Part shown: positions 51,303 through 62,847 of the stretch, piece after piece
Numbering within the stretch: position 1 is the stretch's first letter
Layout of the letters: each line of letters starts with the position of its first letter
Position numbers and translations under genes: made by a program
Origin: Petrosia ficiformis
Taxonomy: Eukaryota; Porifera; Demospongiae; Haplosclerida; Petrosiidae
Direction: 5' to 3'
DNA length: 64,000 nucleotides
Assembly (NCBI GenBank): GCA_947044365.1
Contig: OX345638.1
Span: 6,953,201 to 7,017,200, forward strand
Notes under the pieces: generated by a model
Database searches by the model: none
The model's input: the letters and a program-made list of their open reading frames with translations, nothing else
Told to the model about the DNA's origin: nothing

Positions 51303-54300
51303 ATTCTTCACTAAAACTCCTGTTTCATCATCTTCAACTAATATTCTTGTACAAGACAATATGCTGCTACTTTCTGACAGAAAAGAGTTAATATACAAGA
51401 ATATGCACAACAGATTCAAGAAAGACGACGTTATATCTATCAGAATTGACTATATATATATATATATATATATGTACAATATTATTACAGTCAATAAAAT
51501 AAAATGTAAGAATACAGGTAACAACATTAGATCTATATCTCCTGTCAAACGCGTAACGTTAAACGCGTTCAACAATAAATGTGTACGCGTTCGACAATAA
51601 ATTGTACGCGTTTGACAAAAATTCGCCCGCGTTCTACACGGGTGTGCCTCTTAAGTTGCATCTGATATATACTGTATATACTAACAATCACACTACATGC
51701 ATAACATACCTGTTTGTCGTATTCTCAGCAAGCATTTTCTTAATTCGCTCAGCTACTGCAACCTCATGTACATCATGTTGTAAAACTTTCACCAGTATAT
51801 CCCACCTGGCATTACCCAAATGAATCCATGACATCAACATTTCTTGTCGACATCGTTTCAGATTACCACAGTGGTTAGCCTCAATCGTTTTAAGCTCTTC
51901 ACATTTTACTTTCAGATGTAAACCTAGTGTAAACCAGTCAAAAACTTCATTCGTTGCTAACGTTACTTCTGAGAGATCTTTCTCTGCATGTAAAGAAAAT
52001 ACAGTGTATACTTATCATATGTGAATTTCATGTTCATTAGGAAACTTTTCTTATTATTGCAGGTATATCACAATCTCAAAAGAGCAATATACAAGAAATA
52101 TATTGTTTATAATCATTGTAACTTGTAATAATTACATAATTATAATAAAATTATTATAATATAATATGTAATGTATGTCAAAATAAGCATGTGTACAGTT
52201 TGGAGGTTGATATGACATAATCCCTGCTGCGGAGGAGATTTATGTGGATATATCACATAAGTCTATATGGCCAAAGGGTTTATCCATATAAACACTTGTA
52301 AACCACCAAGTCTTATATCTAGCATGTACACAATTTAATTATTATTATACTATGATTTGACAATTGAATTTTTGAGGTGTATAATTACGAACAATATACA
52401 ATTAACTGTTGCCATGGTATATATCTATATAACACCAAAATTGGCAAAACATATGCATTAATTAAATTAAGGTTTAAGTGATAATAACAAGGAAAACATC
52501 CATAGACTGTGGCGTGTTAAACATGAATGCAACATGCGAGTTTGACCAGACCCTCTTCCCGTGTAGCGTGTGAGGGGCTGGCCTGGCGAGACTACCTGAA
52601 ACACAACAGCCTACTATAGTTATTATTTCGATTGTCTACTTTCCTGACCTTCTAGAACAATATTTCAGGAAGAATAGCCAGTTATTAGTTCCAGTTTCTA
52701 CATAAGCTAGTAAAGCTACAAGCAGCTATTGCTCTGTACTGTCGTACTACCTTGACCACGTGTTCTATTATGTGCCATGCCCATTAATTGACCGAGCCCC
52801 CGGGGATGATGTAACTTCCTTAACTACGTATACAACGCATACTTGTGTAAGTGACATATATATATATATATAGTTCGAACCTGTGGGAAAGCAATCATAG
52901 GGATGGCTACGGGCCATAAAAATTAATGTTTCTGTGAATACAATAGTAATTATATTATATCAGAGAGTAATAGATATACCTATACCAAGAGTACATAAGA
53001 GATGGGGAGTGTTGAATGATGCATACAGCCATTAATACTGTGTAAAATAATGTGACTTTCTTTGATATCACAATTATGATATGTAACTGAATTTATATCA
53101 CGAAGCATACTGAAATAATAATAACTACAAAATTTTAATGATAAATCACTTCCATTATTGGATGAAATAGAGATGTAAGAAATGTCTGTATGTGGAACAG
53201 GATCACGGCTTGGAAATTGAAAACGTATCAGTCATAATAATAAGTATGATATTAGCAATAACAAAACTGAATTACTACTTTACAAAGGTTTGTCACCATT
53301 AATGTTGACATAATAATTCTATAAATCTTACACACACATACACACCTGTCAATGTCTCACGAAATTCAATATCTTTATGTGGTCTTTTCGTAGAAAATCT
53401 GTAATTGTAAATATATATAGCTTGAGTTTCATACATGCTTAAATTGCACATACAGGGTTTCCTTCACAAAATTTGTCAAGGGGGGGGGGGGGGGGGAAGG
53501 TGAAACGTGAATTTGAAAGACATACAAGGTTATCAATAATGTACGTATTGGCACACCAATTCTTTGGGGCAAATGCCCCATTAATTGAAATTCTGACAGA
53601 GTACGATAAAGTCACAAATTCGCTGAATAAAATAATTATTGAGTTTTTAACTTTAAGAATTCCTTTCAAAAATCGTAAACTATGTTTCACCAGGAAGTCA
53701 CAGTTACTTATAGGCCTTTTTATATACTATATAGTGGAAATTAGATGTGTAAACAAAGATGTCAAATCACTTACCCTATATCCTTTTCGGTATGTGGTTG
53801 AGCAGATTGTAGATCTCCACAATCTAATGTATGATGAAATGTATATTTGGTATAGTGATGCATATACCTGTTATATGTGTAAAGTAACATGACTCTTTGA
53901 TATCATGATTATGTGATCCTATTATACAATACATGTGGCTATAGTATCAACGTAACTGATCCCACAAAGTATACTGAAATAATATATGCAAACATGTTAT
54001 ATATGTGGCTGTCACATTGCTTTACACGTAGCATTTCAATGGCTATATGCTTCCTTTGACATTCTTCTACTCTTAAGAGTACTCTATGCACTGACATTAT
54101 AAAATATAAGCTAAACACTGGATATGTTTGTGATATTGAAAGAGAGTCATATTTCTCTACAAAACAACAAATCACATAATAACATCTATTATTAGTGGAT
54201 GAAACAATTTGAAAACTTAGTTGCTATATGTGTTGTGGTATGCCATTATCACAAGGAGGTTAATTATAATTATCCAGGTAATATGCATGACTATCAAAAT

Positions 54301-57300
54301 GAAATTACTCAGTTCTGGTTCCCAAGGCCAGACTATCCCTGTCAGGAGTCCAATAACATCAAAGCAGTTAATCGGTTAATTAATACCTAATATGTGCTAG
54401 AAATTGTAATACCTAAGATATGCTAGAAATTGTATTGCTGAAAGTGACTGGAATGGCGCTAGAATCATTGTGATAGTTCAACAAACACAAAATGATTTGT
54501 CTGAAAAGTATTAATATGATTTTGCCAGTTTTGCCACTTGCCGATTTTTTACCTTTAAGCGACAATCTTTGGCCATCTAAAAGGTGCTGGTAAACATGAA
54601 TACACTTTGAAATGTATGGGCGGCTATCTAACAGTATAAGAAATACCATCAATATACTCACTTGATAACTGTTTCAATATATCATCAGATATTTTTGTCA
54701 ATCCTGGATTTTGCTGTCTCTTCAAAACTTCACAGAACGTTACTAACATTTCTACTCTATTGAAGATCTTTAGAGGTCTATAAACTTCATCTAATATCTT
54801 GGCCGTTTTCTGGAGTCGAGTGGTCAGTATATTATCTTTGACTGCATCAGGAAGAAGACCAGCTGACCATAAGTCAGTAGCTAACTTGTCAGGTTCAGTG
54901 ATACTATCATGTATTTCTGAGGTATGTCTCTTGAGTATATGATGAGGAGATGTGTCTGCACAAAGAAAATTGAATGCTGTAATTATAATAATTATATTTA
55001 TTTATTTAAAAAGGAATTATTGGTAGTACAGGTAGTAGTGTGCGATGTTATATGTGAGATAGAGACAGTACATAGTAATGTGATTCCATAAACAATAAAT
55101 ATTGTAGTGCTCAAGTAGTTTTATGCTGATCTTAATTATTAAATTATTATCTACTATACTTCCATACCTGTTAATATTATATCATCTCTTGAGACTTTTA
55201 AAAAAGAGGAAATGTTGGATACAGGAACACCTGTATATAAAAGGAACATGTATACTGGCTAAGCACAATACAAAAAAATGTATAATTATTTGATTGTTAC
55301 TTACTTTTTAAATTAAACCAACATAGATGACGGGAGTTATCTGCCCTGCATGTAGTACTACTTCCACTGCAAGTAAGTATTGGTTGTGTTTTACACAGCT
55401 CACAAAAATGGAACGATTGCTTAGTGCACCCCACTATTTTACATCGAAACCTTTCCTGCACAAAGGATAGCGATTCATCCCAGCCAAATCTGCGTACAAC
55501 GGATTTTATTCCATTAAGGATGAAAGAACGAACACTGCAACAGTTATCAGATGGACCGAAGTAGCGTATAGCTAGCCATTCTACTTGGTCAAGTAAATGT
55601 ATAATACCACCAAAATGTCGACATCTCAAAACCACTTTGTTGCGATGAATATCACTTCCCAATTTAAATTTAGTTGAAGAATCAAGCTCGAGAAGGAACA
55701 CAACAAGTGCTGTAAAGAGACCATTAGGAATCAACTGATCATCCCATGTGAGAAATAGAGGCTCGACATTCTCACCAGGATGATTTTCAAATGGATCATC
55801 AATGGTATTTAGGACACATGGAATAAAATATTTTGTGTCGGGTGGGATCTTCGAGATGATTAGTAAGCCTTGCATTAGCTGGAGGAAATCGTCAGAAGAG
55901 AAACCATCTTCTCGTAAATTTATGCTATCTAGTAACTCTCGATTGAATATACCCTTATACTTGAGATTTTTAATTGTGGCAAGATCGTAGCGGTCACCTC
56001 CATATGAGACAGCAATTAACTGAGAGAGCATATCAAATAGTACTTGAGGGTCAAGAAACACAACTTTAGGTAGAATATCGGCAAAGTAGAGATATAAAGT
56101 CAAATTATGGAAGTACCACAAAGCAGCTTTTACCTCACTTTCTGGCATACCAATAGATTTTCCAATTTCAAGGCACTCACGAAGGCTTATTACTCTGCGG
56201 CCTTTTGATTTTGACTTGAGCTCAAACTGGAAGAAGAACCATCGTGCTGGAACTTCGGCTGTAATGTAAGACTGGCTGGTAATCTGACGGATTCGTCTTG
56301 CGATATGGCGTTCATGCTTTTTTCTACTTGTCGTGTCAATAGGAAAGATTACATCTTTTTCTTCAATGTAATCAATTCGAACATCTTCATATCTTTTAAG
56401 CTCACTACGAAGACGATGATTTTTTTCATCAAGGCTCTCTTCAAGCAGGTTACCTTGTTGAAGCATTTCATACTTATCATAACAAGTACCAACTACTATA
56501 TAATTTGGCTTTCCCTGCTGTTGAACATTCTCGACTCCTTGCAAAAGAGGAGGACGAAGCTGCGATTTGCATCGAATAAAGCCTTTCGTCATCTGCAGAG
56601 TGCTCATCTGCCTTTTCTCACCTCTGCCAACTTTTCTCCCACGTACTGAAAAAAAGAAATTTGCTTTGTCATCAAGCTTTTCGTCAAGCCTTAGGACAAT
56701 CATGTTGAGAGAATTAAAACGCAATAGAGCTGGAGCGATATCAAGGAAAGCAGCTTGGCCTCCTGAGTCAAGACCATACATCATATGAGCATTGTACAAC
56801 TCATCAGACGCTTCTACCTTAGAAAGCAATTCGAGAAATTCATCGTAAGTAGAAATAGAGTGTTGAGGTTTTGTCATTGGTGTAGAAAGACATGTAAGTG
56901 GTGAAGGTTTAACTAATTCTATGTCGGGAATGCTTTTCTTTACGTGGAGTTGATCTTCCATTAATTGTGATGGTGGTTCAGCTTTACTAACTCGACTTCG
57001 AACACCATGTTTTAAGGCCTGGAGGAATTTGATCTTCACTTCCTCTGCATCTGCAGACACCCAGTAGCAATTTCCATCAGTAATGATAATATTCCTTCCG
57101 ATTTCAGCGACTGTGGTATCATCACTGTCCTGGCTTTCATCAGATGAAGACGTAACCTCATCTGGTTTTTTTCGTAATAGGAGGTTTAACAAGGAAGTTT
57201 TCCCTACACCAGATGCTCCAAACATTGAAAAATTTGTCCACTTAATGGACACGAAACCTTCCTTTCTTGCTTTTTCTAGTATCTGTAAAAAGTCTGTAAA

Positions 57301-60300
57301 GAAATGGGAAATAAAAGGTTATCTACTCTCAGTAAATAAAGTGAGGATATACATAATATATATAATTATTAGTAGTATAGCTATTCACTAATAAGATAAT
57401 CAAGAAAATATTACGATGCTGCATATACAGAGAAATAGTCTCACTGATTATAGCTAAATGTATGACACATCTGAGAAAACTGTGATAGAACTTGTGACAA
57501 GAATACAAGAATTTTCAATTAATTGATGGATTACTAAACATTTTGACTTGTTTACAGCAGCAGGATTTTGTAATCACACTTTATATGTATATTATATCCT
57601 TCCAATTTGATTGCTGAATATTCTAACCTACTTTATTGCATAGAAGACATCCTAAAAAGTCAAATACCAGAATGATTGTTCGTTCTAGCAGAAATATTAA
57701 GGACAGAGTTAGAAAGTTTTCTAATTGTCAGTTACACTGTAATCAAATTTTTGTGGTGAAATTGACATGATCTACTGATTTTGTTGGTTATACAGAAATT
57801 CTTCCAGACGTTCACAAATTCTGACACATTTTCCCCATATATTTCCTCCTTTTAGAAATAGCTCAGATACATGAGGCTAACAGTATATGAGGAGATGACA
57901 TAAGTTTACAATAGTAAATTGAAACTGAAAAAATATGAAGAGAGAGATTCATGTCCAGGAAAGATTTGATCCAGTTGGTGTTGGAACCCAAGACCTTCTG
58001 ATTGATGGACAAATGCTCTATCATCTGAGTTACTGAAGAGCATTTCATAGTCAAATGTTTACTACTTAGGTCAGGCAAATTCAGCTGTATGTGTCTCTCT
58101 CTACTTGGTATCACCAGGGTTCGAATTTAGCACTTGTCCACTTGTCCTGACAAGTGAAAAATGCTTTGGGACAAGTGAAAAATGATTCAAATTGTCCCTT
58201 GGACAATGTTTCTAAATTTAATTATATTCATTGCAATGATTGTGGGTGTAGCCACACCTTTGTTTACATAACGTGGTTACTGTATCAGCTGTTACTGTGA
58301 GGTAGTCTACTGAAGTCAAAGACTCTGAACAGTGAGTTTCCTGTGGACCACACACAATAAGCACGCATTTTTCAGACCACATGGTTAAAAAGTTTCGATG
58401 GCTACGGTATGGTGATGTAATGTTCTGTACCATTTGTTGATGTAATAAGGATGCAGCAGACATTACACGTACCTTTGTTATAGTATAATTAGTAATTAAT
58501 TTGGACACACCCCTCATGAATATTAATAAATTGTCTGGGACAAGCGATTTTTGTGCCTACTTGTCCTATGGACAAGTGGATTAGAAAGTTAAATTCGAAC
58601 TCTGGGTATCACTAGTCTACTACCACAACTACTATGCATGTGCTGTCAGAACTTCTTGTAGGTCGACAGGTAAGACCAATTCCTTTGAACTGGACCCATA
58701 CAAAGCAACATATCGTGGGGGCATCGTCACCAAATGTACAGTTGTTTTCAATTGCATAAATGGACTAATTTGTAATTAAACTATTTAAATCACTAGGTTT
58801 GATGAGAGAATATAAACTGTGAAATGCTTTTCCTCAACCTGGCTCCAGTAGCTCAAATGATAGAACATCTGACTAGCAATCAGAAGGTCTTGGTTTCAAA
58901 CCTCTGATGGTTCAGAAGTTTTATGGACATGTGTATCTCCCTCTTTATATTCTATCATTATGCATACCTAGTCATTTAAATACGTTAAATATAATATGAA
59001 CTATAACAAAATTCCCAATTATGCTACACAATGAATTCTCTGCAATCAGTATTATTTAAGCTGAGGCTATCAAGTTTCTATACATTCAGAGGAACTCAAC
59101 ACAAGACCTGTTACAGCTAAAATATTTATGATAAAGCCATTGAAATTGTACATTAGTCAGTATACCTTGCTGGGTTTTGTCCTGTTTCTTGGTGTCACTA
59201 GAGCTCATATCTGTAAAGAGGAGGAAAAATGAGCTTTGCATGTCATTTGATAATTAACATTAGTACACAATTCCCACCAAATTAACTTAGTAAAGGAGTT
59301 TATTCATGATCATCATCACAATTACTATGAAATAATTATCATGGTAAACAGGTATATAGATATAATTGCATGTGGACTGGAAAATTAGTGAAAAAAATTT
59401 CCACAAAGTGGGAAATCTACTCTCAATTTCTTCAAATCATAAATATTGAAGCATTCAAACATATACGCTTTATAGACAACTATATAGTGTACAATATGGA
59501 AGTGACAGGAAGCTTTTTTTGATCATCAAATGGGAGGAGTTACATGCATTTTGACTGAATTGGCCCAATTACATCCACTAATTTTAATTGATTATCAATC
59601 AATTTGTTGTAGCTTATGTAGAAACTGGAACTAATAGCTAGCTATTCTGCCTGAAATATATTCCTAAAGTTCTACAAGGTCCTTTGAAAGGTCAGGAGAG
59701 TAGATAATCAAAATAATAAGCTGTTGTCTTTCATGCTTGATAAAGTCAGCCATGATTACCGAATGCTGGAGACCACAAAGCAGTCACAGAGATATGTTTA
59801 TCTTTGCTTAAATTTGTAAAGCAATCATAGGGATGTTTTTTTTCTCTATATACACTTGTTATGTAGTAAAACAGTAATCACCCGAGTAAGCCATAACTGA
59901 TTTTCGCAAATTCGGTCACATATATATATAATATTATATATATATAGTTTGAACCCGTGGGAAAGCAATCATAGGGATGGCCCTACGGGCCATAACAAAG
60001 AAAAACAGTCCAGCACAATTAGCAGCAATCTGTTTTACTGTTTTACACTGTGTGGTTTATTTGTATTCGAAGTACGTTGTTAAAAATGCAATAAATTACT
60101 GCTTTAGGCAGGACATTGACTTTTCAGTTCAAGTGGGGATCATCACCTGATTTAAGCCTAGCTAGAACACTGCTGACATGTTACATGTATATACCTTAAA
60201 TTCCATGACCTCGTTGGTGATACAAATGATACAAATATAAATCATGTTACGTAGTTATTACATACTATATGAGACCTAATTTTGAGAAAACCACACTTTT

Positions 60301-62847
60301 GTGCATGCATAATAATATTGAACAAACGCTTACTTCTAAAAGCTTTTGAGCATTTTTGTAGAGGAAGCCAATACAATTTGGTATCCAGGAAGACTGGTTA
60401 ATGCTCCTCCTGGATACCAAACGTACAATTTGGGAATTTGACAAGTAAGTAAGTGTTTGTTTAAAATTATTATGCACCATAATTCTCACATGTACATGTA
60501 TATTACCTGATATAGAGCTCTGCTTTTTCAGATTTTCCAACATATTCTTATCATCACCTTGTATTACTTTATGTGATATATCTGTTGATTGAGATGACAT
60601 TTCAATATACAATAATTGGTTGGAACTTGGAAGTACATGTATAGCTACAGACCCACTGAGAGGAGGGGGATAACCCAGATCTGTTTGGAGAAGCCAAAAG
60701 TTTATTATTAGTAAACAATCATGTTATAAAAAGAAGAGGAAAAAAATAACAGCACACAATTCTAAACAAACGAGTTCAAACACTTAAGTTAACACAAGAA
60801 ATTTTGACGGAAGCACTAAAATTGAATAGTGATGTGCGATACGTATCGATATATCGAAATATCGATATTTTCATTGAATATCGTGATACAATATTAGCTT
60901 TTGGGTGTATCGATACACTGGAATGGACAGTTTAGTAAATATGGTTTTTCTAATTTGTCTAATTTGATACCTAAAAGTAATTATAACAAGCTAGTGCGCA
61001 TAACTTTCATTGATTTCTTTTACCATTTCTTGACAAATACATTCAAATAGGACATTTATTTACATTTTATAAGTGTTTCAATATTATTTCAAATATCGTG
61101 ATACTGTATCGTATCGTGATATTTTTGGTAGCGATACGCAATACTATTATTTAGTTGTATCGCACATCACTAAAATTGAATGTTTACCCCAGGCCCAACC
61201 TGTTCTCTCATTGGCCTTGTATAGCTATTATGCTATATATCATTATAGAGTGCCTGGAGTACATCAACTATACATTCAGTTCAATATGAAAACTTACCTA
61301 TCTGATTCAATATAGTATCTGCTACTCCATTGAGAGCTGGATCATCTTGTTCCTTTAATATATAGCAAAATGACTTCAGCATTTTAGGCTTACTAGACAA
61401 CTCAAGGACATGTTGAACTTCATTCAACAGTCTACTAGCTTTTTCAAACCGGCTAAGAGATGGTTCATTCAACATTTCATCTTTGATCTTTTCAGATATT
61501 AATCCATACGATGAGAGCTGCTTTGCTAATTTATCTGGGTTGGGTATTAGACCTAGGAGATGTGGTACGTGGGGCTTCAATATGTTGTGTGGTAGGTTGG
61601 TGCGAGATATAGTTGTTGCTGTCATTCCTATGACACAAATGGAAATAAAACGATGGTCTCTAATCTGTGATGAATTATTCATTTATTAACTCTTATAGTA
61701 TGGGTTTACACTAATCACTCTGGTTAAAGCTCATTCTCACCTACATGTACTATTACAATAATCATCACAATCATGTCCACTGATTTATATGAAGTAGAAA
61801 TTAGAGTTCCACCAAAACCACATTATACCAATATTTCCGATACATATTCTAGATATAAACTGATACTGATATGAGAAACCTAATATTATGTAGATTATTC
61901 ATGTTTAATTACAGTCCCACCCAACTCTTTTCGCTACAGTTGCATTTAGACATTTTGGCTGGACAAGTCAATTTCAGACTCTCAGCCAATTCCCAGTCCA
62001 GATATTATTCATACCAAATGATTTACTGCTAACAACAAAAGACATGCTATTTTGTAAAGTCAGTATTAGGAAATCCAAAATTATCTTCATAGGTTATACG
62101 GTAAATTTAAATCCAACCTTTTTTTTTAAACGATCACCAAATAATTGTATATAATATCATATTAGAACAGATACATAGTATGGTTTTGAGGTGTGTATTA
62201 GCAATATCAGACCTGAACCATAAGATACTAAATATTACTCCAGATAACAGACTAACCTACCTAATTTACTGGATTTACATATAAAATGGCTAAAAATATT
62301 TGTCCAGTTAAAATGTAAACTTTGTAAAGAGAGGTACATGTACATGTGTAAGCAAAAATAAATATTAAATACATGATTCATAAATCACTAATCACAATAG
62401 AAAATATTTTCACCTTGTTCTTCTTCTGATATATCTTCCGTAGGCTTGACTTTCAGTGGCTCTGGTTGTCTGGACTGCAAGAAATAGTATATAATTATTA
62501 CATTCTTCTTAATTATTAGTATGAGCATTATTATTATTACTACTATTAATGTAAGTTTATCTGGTGAAAAATTATAATTACTTTTGTTTTTATAAAAAAT
62601 ACTTTGTATTTACAATAAATCATAACGATAATATGAAAAACCCATAATAACTGTTTTCATATTCTTTTACTGGATTTAGTGTAATACGCAAAATTTTCAA
62701 CCTAACTACAAGATACTTAATCCTTTCACAGTTGAATTATTAACTGACAATGAGGATGTAAATAACCATACGTTATGTTATTGTTAATATAACATACCAT
62801 AGTTGTTTGTAAAGTATCGTGCAGTGTTTTGTTACCGACGTTTTCAT
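47982..62847 (-). CDS. Death-like / ROC-COR / multi-Death protein, copy 3 (fourteen exons; 5' RING exons expected beyond window)
   Basis: Exons 62798-62847, 62414-62474, 61298-61627, 60507-60680, 59166-59210, 55305-57293, 55168-55230, 54662-54955, 53775-53823, 53346-53398, 51710-51983, 50354-50448, 49236-49319 and 47982-48349 give one open frame of 1308 codons to the stop. Order: linkers, Death-like domain 1, linkers, ROC-COR, linker, Death-like domain 2, linkers, Death domain, linkers, Death-like domain 3. By comparison with copies 1 and 2, RING exons should lie about 2.1-2.3 kb past the first exon, outside the window. The ROC keeps Walker A GASGVGKTS and DSGGQ but has lost its switch I-like segment. 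Four Death-fold domains in one chain would favour large assemblies; this is inference. Confidence 0.75.
48400..49235. other. Intron with TACATG-rich repeats
   Basis: The region 48620-49170 is a diverged duplicate of about 42060-42480 (shared GAAAATTAGATTTTGAGAAC-type and CTCTTGGGTRTAGTACAT blocks). No exon seen. Confidence 0.5.
49236..49319 (-). CDS. Linker exon (R-R-K-T type)
   Basis: 84 nt, phase 1 at both ends; acceptor TTTTAG, donor CTT/GTAAGT. It encodes LRARRKTPLEPGSSQTSQTT and is paralogous to 42567-42650 in the relic copy. Confidence 0.6.
49320..50353. other. Intron, non-coding
   Basis: Contains a GT run (49613-49643) and unclassified sequence. A scrap near 50150-50185 resembles linker-exon flanks at 43040. 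No exon seen. Confidence 0.4.
50354..50448 (-). CDS. Linker exon (V-Q-D-T-S-S type)
   Basis: 95 nt, phase 2 in, phase 1 out; acceptor TATACAG, donor AAG/GTATAA. It encodes APINSSHSTTCIVQDTSSNE and then DLRENPPMEQQ. Relatives at 43040-43115 and 42844-42901. Confidence 0.6.
50884..51674. mobile_element. Tc1/mariner-like non-autonomous element with ACGCGT arrays
   Basis: CAGTACATATCAGATGCAAC at the left is inverted at the right as GTTGCATCTGATATATACTG, each next to TA (50882-50883 and 51675-51676), the mariner target duplication. Nine ACGCGT motifs occur only near the ends: five within about 50916-51052 and four within about 51550-51612. The interior is AT-rich with TA runs and no transposase. 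It lies in the intron between the Death-domain exon and the next linker. Confidence 0.75.
51710..51983 (-). CDS. Death domain exon, copy 3
   Basis: 274 nt, phase 1 in, phase 2 out; acceptor CATGCAG, donor CAG/GTATGT. Pattern: EVFDWFTLGLHLKVKCEELK, TIEANHCGNLKRCRQEML, SWIHLGNARWDILVKVL and VAVAERIKKML. The E-A-N turn, SW-helix and W-x-x-L motif are typical and match the Death domain at 953-1218. Confidence 0.8.
52500..52918. repeat. Truncated M1 MITE with half of the nested TAGTCT element
   Basis: 52500-52592 is the right half of the element seen whole at 6409-6749, followed directly by CCTGAAACACAACAGCC and the rest of M1. Same nesting point as at 6.4 kb, so the two loci descend from one nested ancestor. 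Confidence 0.7.
53346..53398 (-). CDS. Linker exon (F-S-T-K-R-P type)
   Basis: 53 nt, phase 2 in, phase 1 out; acceptor TTACAG, donor CAG/GTGTGT. It encodes FSTKRPHKDIEFRETLT, a shorter paralogue of 8725-8912. Confidence 0.6.
53775..53823 (-). CDS. Linker exon (D-L-Q-S-A-Q type)
   Basis: 49 nt, phase 1 in, phase 2 out; encodes CGDLQSAQPHTEKDI, paralogue of 9063-9111. Confidence 0.6.
54662..54955 (-). CDS. Death-like domain 2 exon, copy 3
   Basis: 294 nt, phase 1 at both ends; acceptor TGTGCAG, donor CAA/GTGAGT. ITEPDKLATDLWSAGLLPDA, NILTTRLQKTAKILDEVYRP and MLVTFCEVLKRQQNPGLTKI. Helix order matches the 330-nt Death-like exon (D-K-L-A ... G-L-I/L ... F-C-x-x-L-K). Confidence 0.7.
55168..55230 (-). 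CDS. Linker exon after COR, copy 3
   Basis: 63 nt, phase 1 at both ends; acceptor TATACAG, donor CAG/GTATGG. It encodes VPVSNISSFLKVSRDDIILT. Confidence 0.55.
55305..57293 (-). CDS. ROC-COR exon, copy 3, with switch I region deleted
   Basis: 1989 nt, phase 1 at both ends; donor AAA/GTAAGT. Nearly the same as 12559-14625: Walker A FGASGVGKTSLL, GLDSGGQAAFLD, VVGTCYDKYE, COR motifs ARWFFFQFELK and VVFLDPQVLFDMLSQ. It lacks about 27 codons right after LLLRKKP, including the D-S-T-P-V-V stretch; the rest of the exon stays in frame. The C-terminal end differs (CWFNLK instead of SWFDSS). Confidence 0.85.
59166..59210 (-). CDS. Short linker exon, copy 3
   Basis: 45 nt; counterpart of 16501-16545 with one substitution (QGTTQQ becomes QDKTQQ). 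Confidence 0.6.
60507..60680 (-). CDS. Linker exon, copy 3
   Basis: Counterpart of 17883-18056; the only change noted is a 6-bp expansion of a TACATG unit in the adjacent intron. Confidence 0.65.
60828..61171. repeat. 344-bp MITE, second insertion-by-descent copy
   Basis: Same ends, same length and same target duplication (60818-60827 and 61172-61181) as 33060-33403, so it was inherited by duplication or conversion rather than inserted twice. Confidence 0.9.
61298..61627 (-). CDS. Death-like domain 1 exon, copy 3
   Basis: Same as the copy 2 exon at 33530-33859, including the DEMLNEP, EKASRLL and SSKPK variants. Confidence 0.7.
62414..62474 (-). CDS. Acidic linker exon, copy 3
   Basis: Same peptide as 19427-19487 (SRQPEPLKVKPTEDISEEEQ). 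Confidence 0.6.
62798..62847 (-). CDS. Linker exon, copy 3
   Basis: Same peptide as 19833-19882. It begins in phase 1, which requires an upstream exon; the RING exons are predicted beyond 64000. Confidence 0.55.

Larger units (their letters stand above)
52974..54300. repeat. Duplicate of 7.1-9.6 kb intronic sequence
   Basis: M2 elements, the TAGGCCTTTTTTACACAC-type block and the ACAAGGAGGTTAATTATAAT block occur in the same order as at 7165-9600, together with the paired linker exons. It documents an ancient duplication of the post-COR gene segment. Confidence 0.65.
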
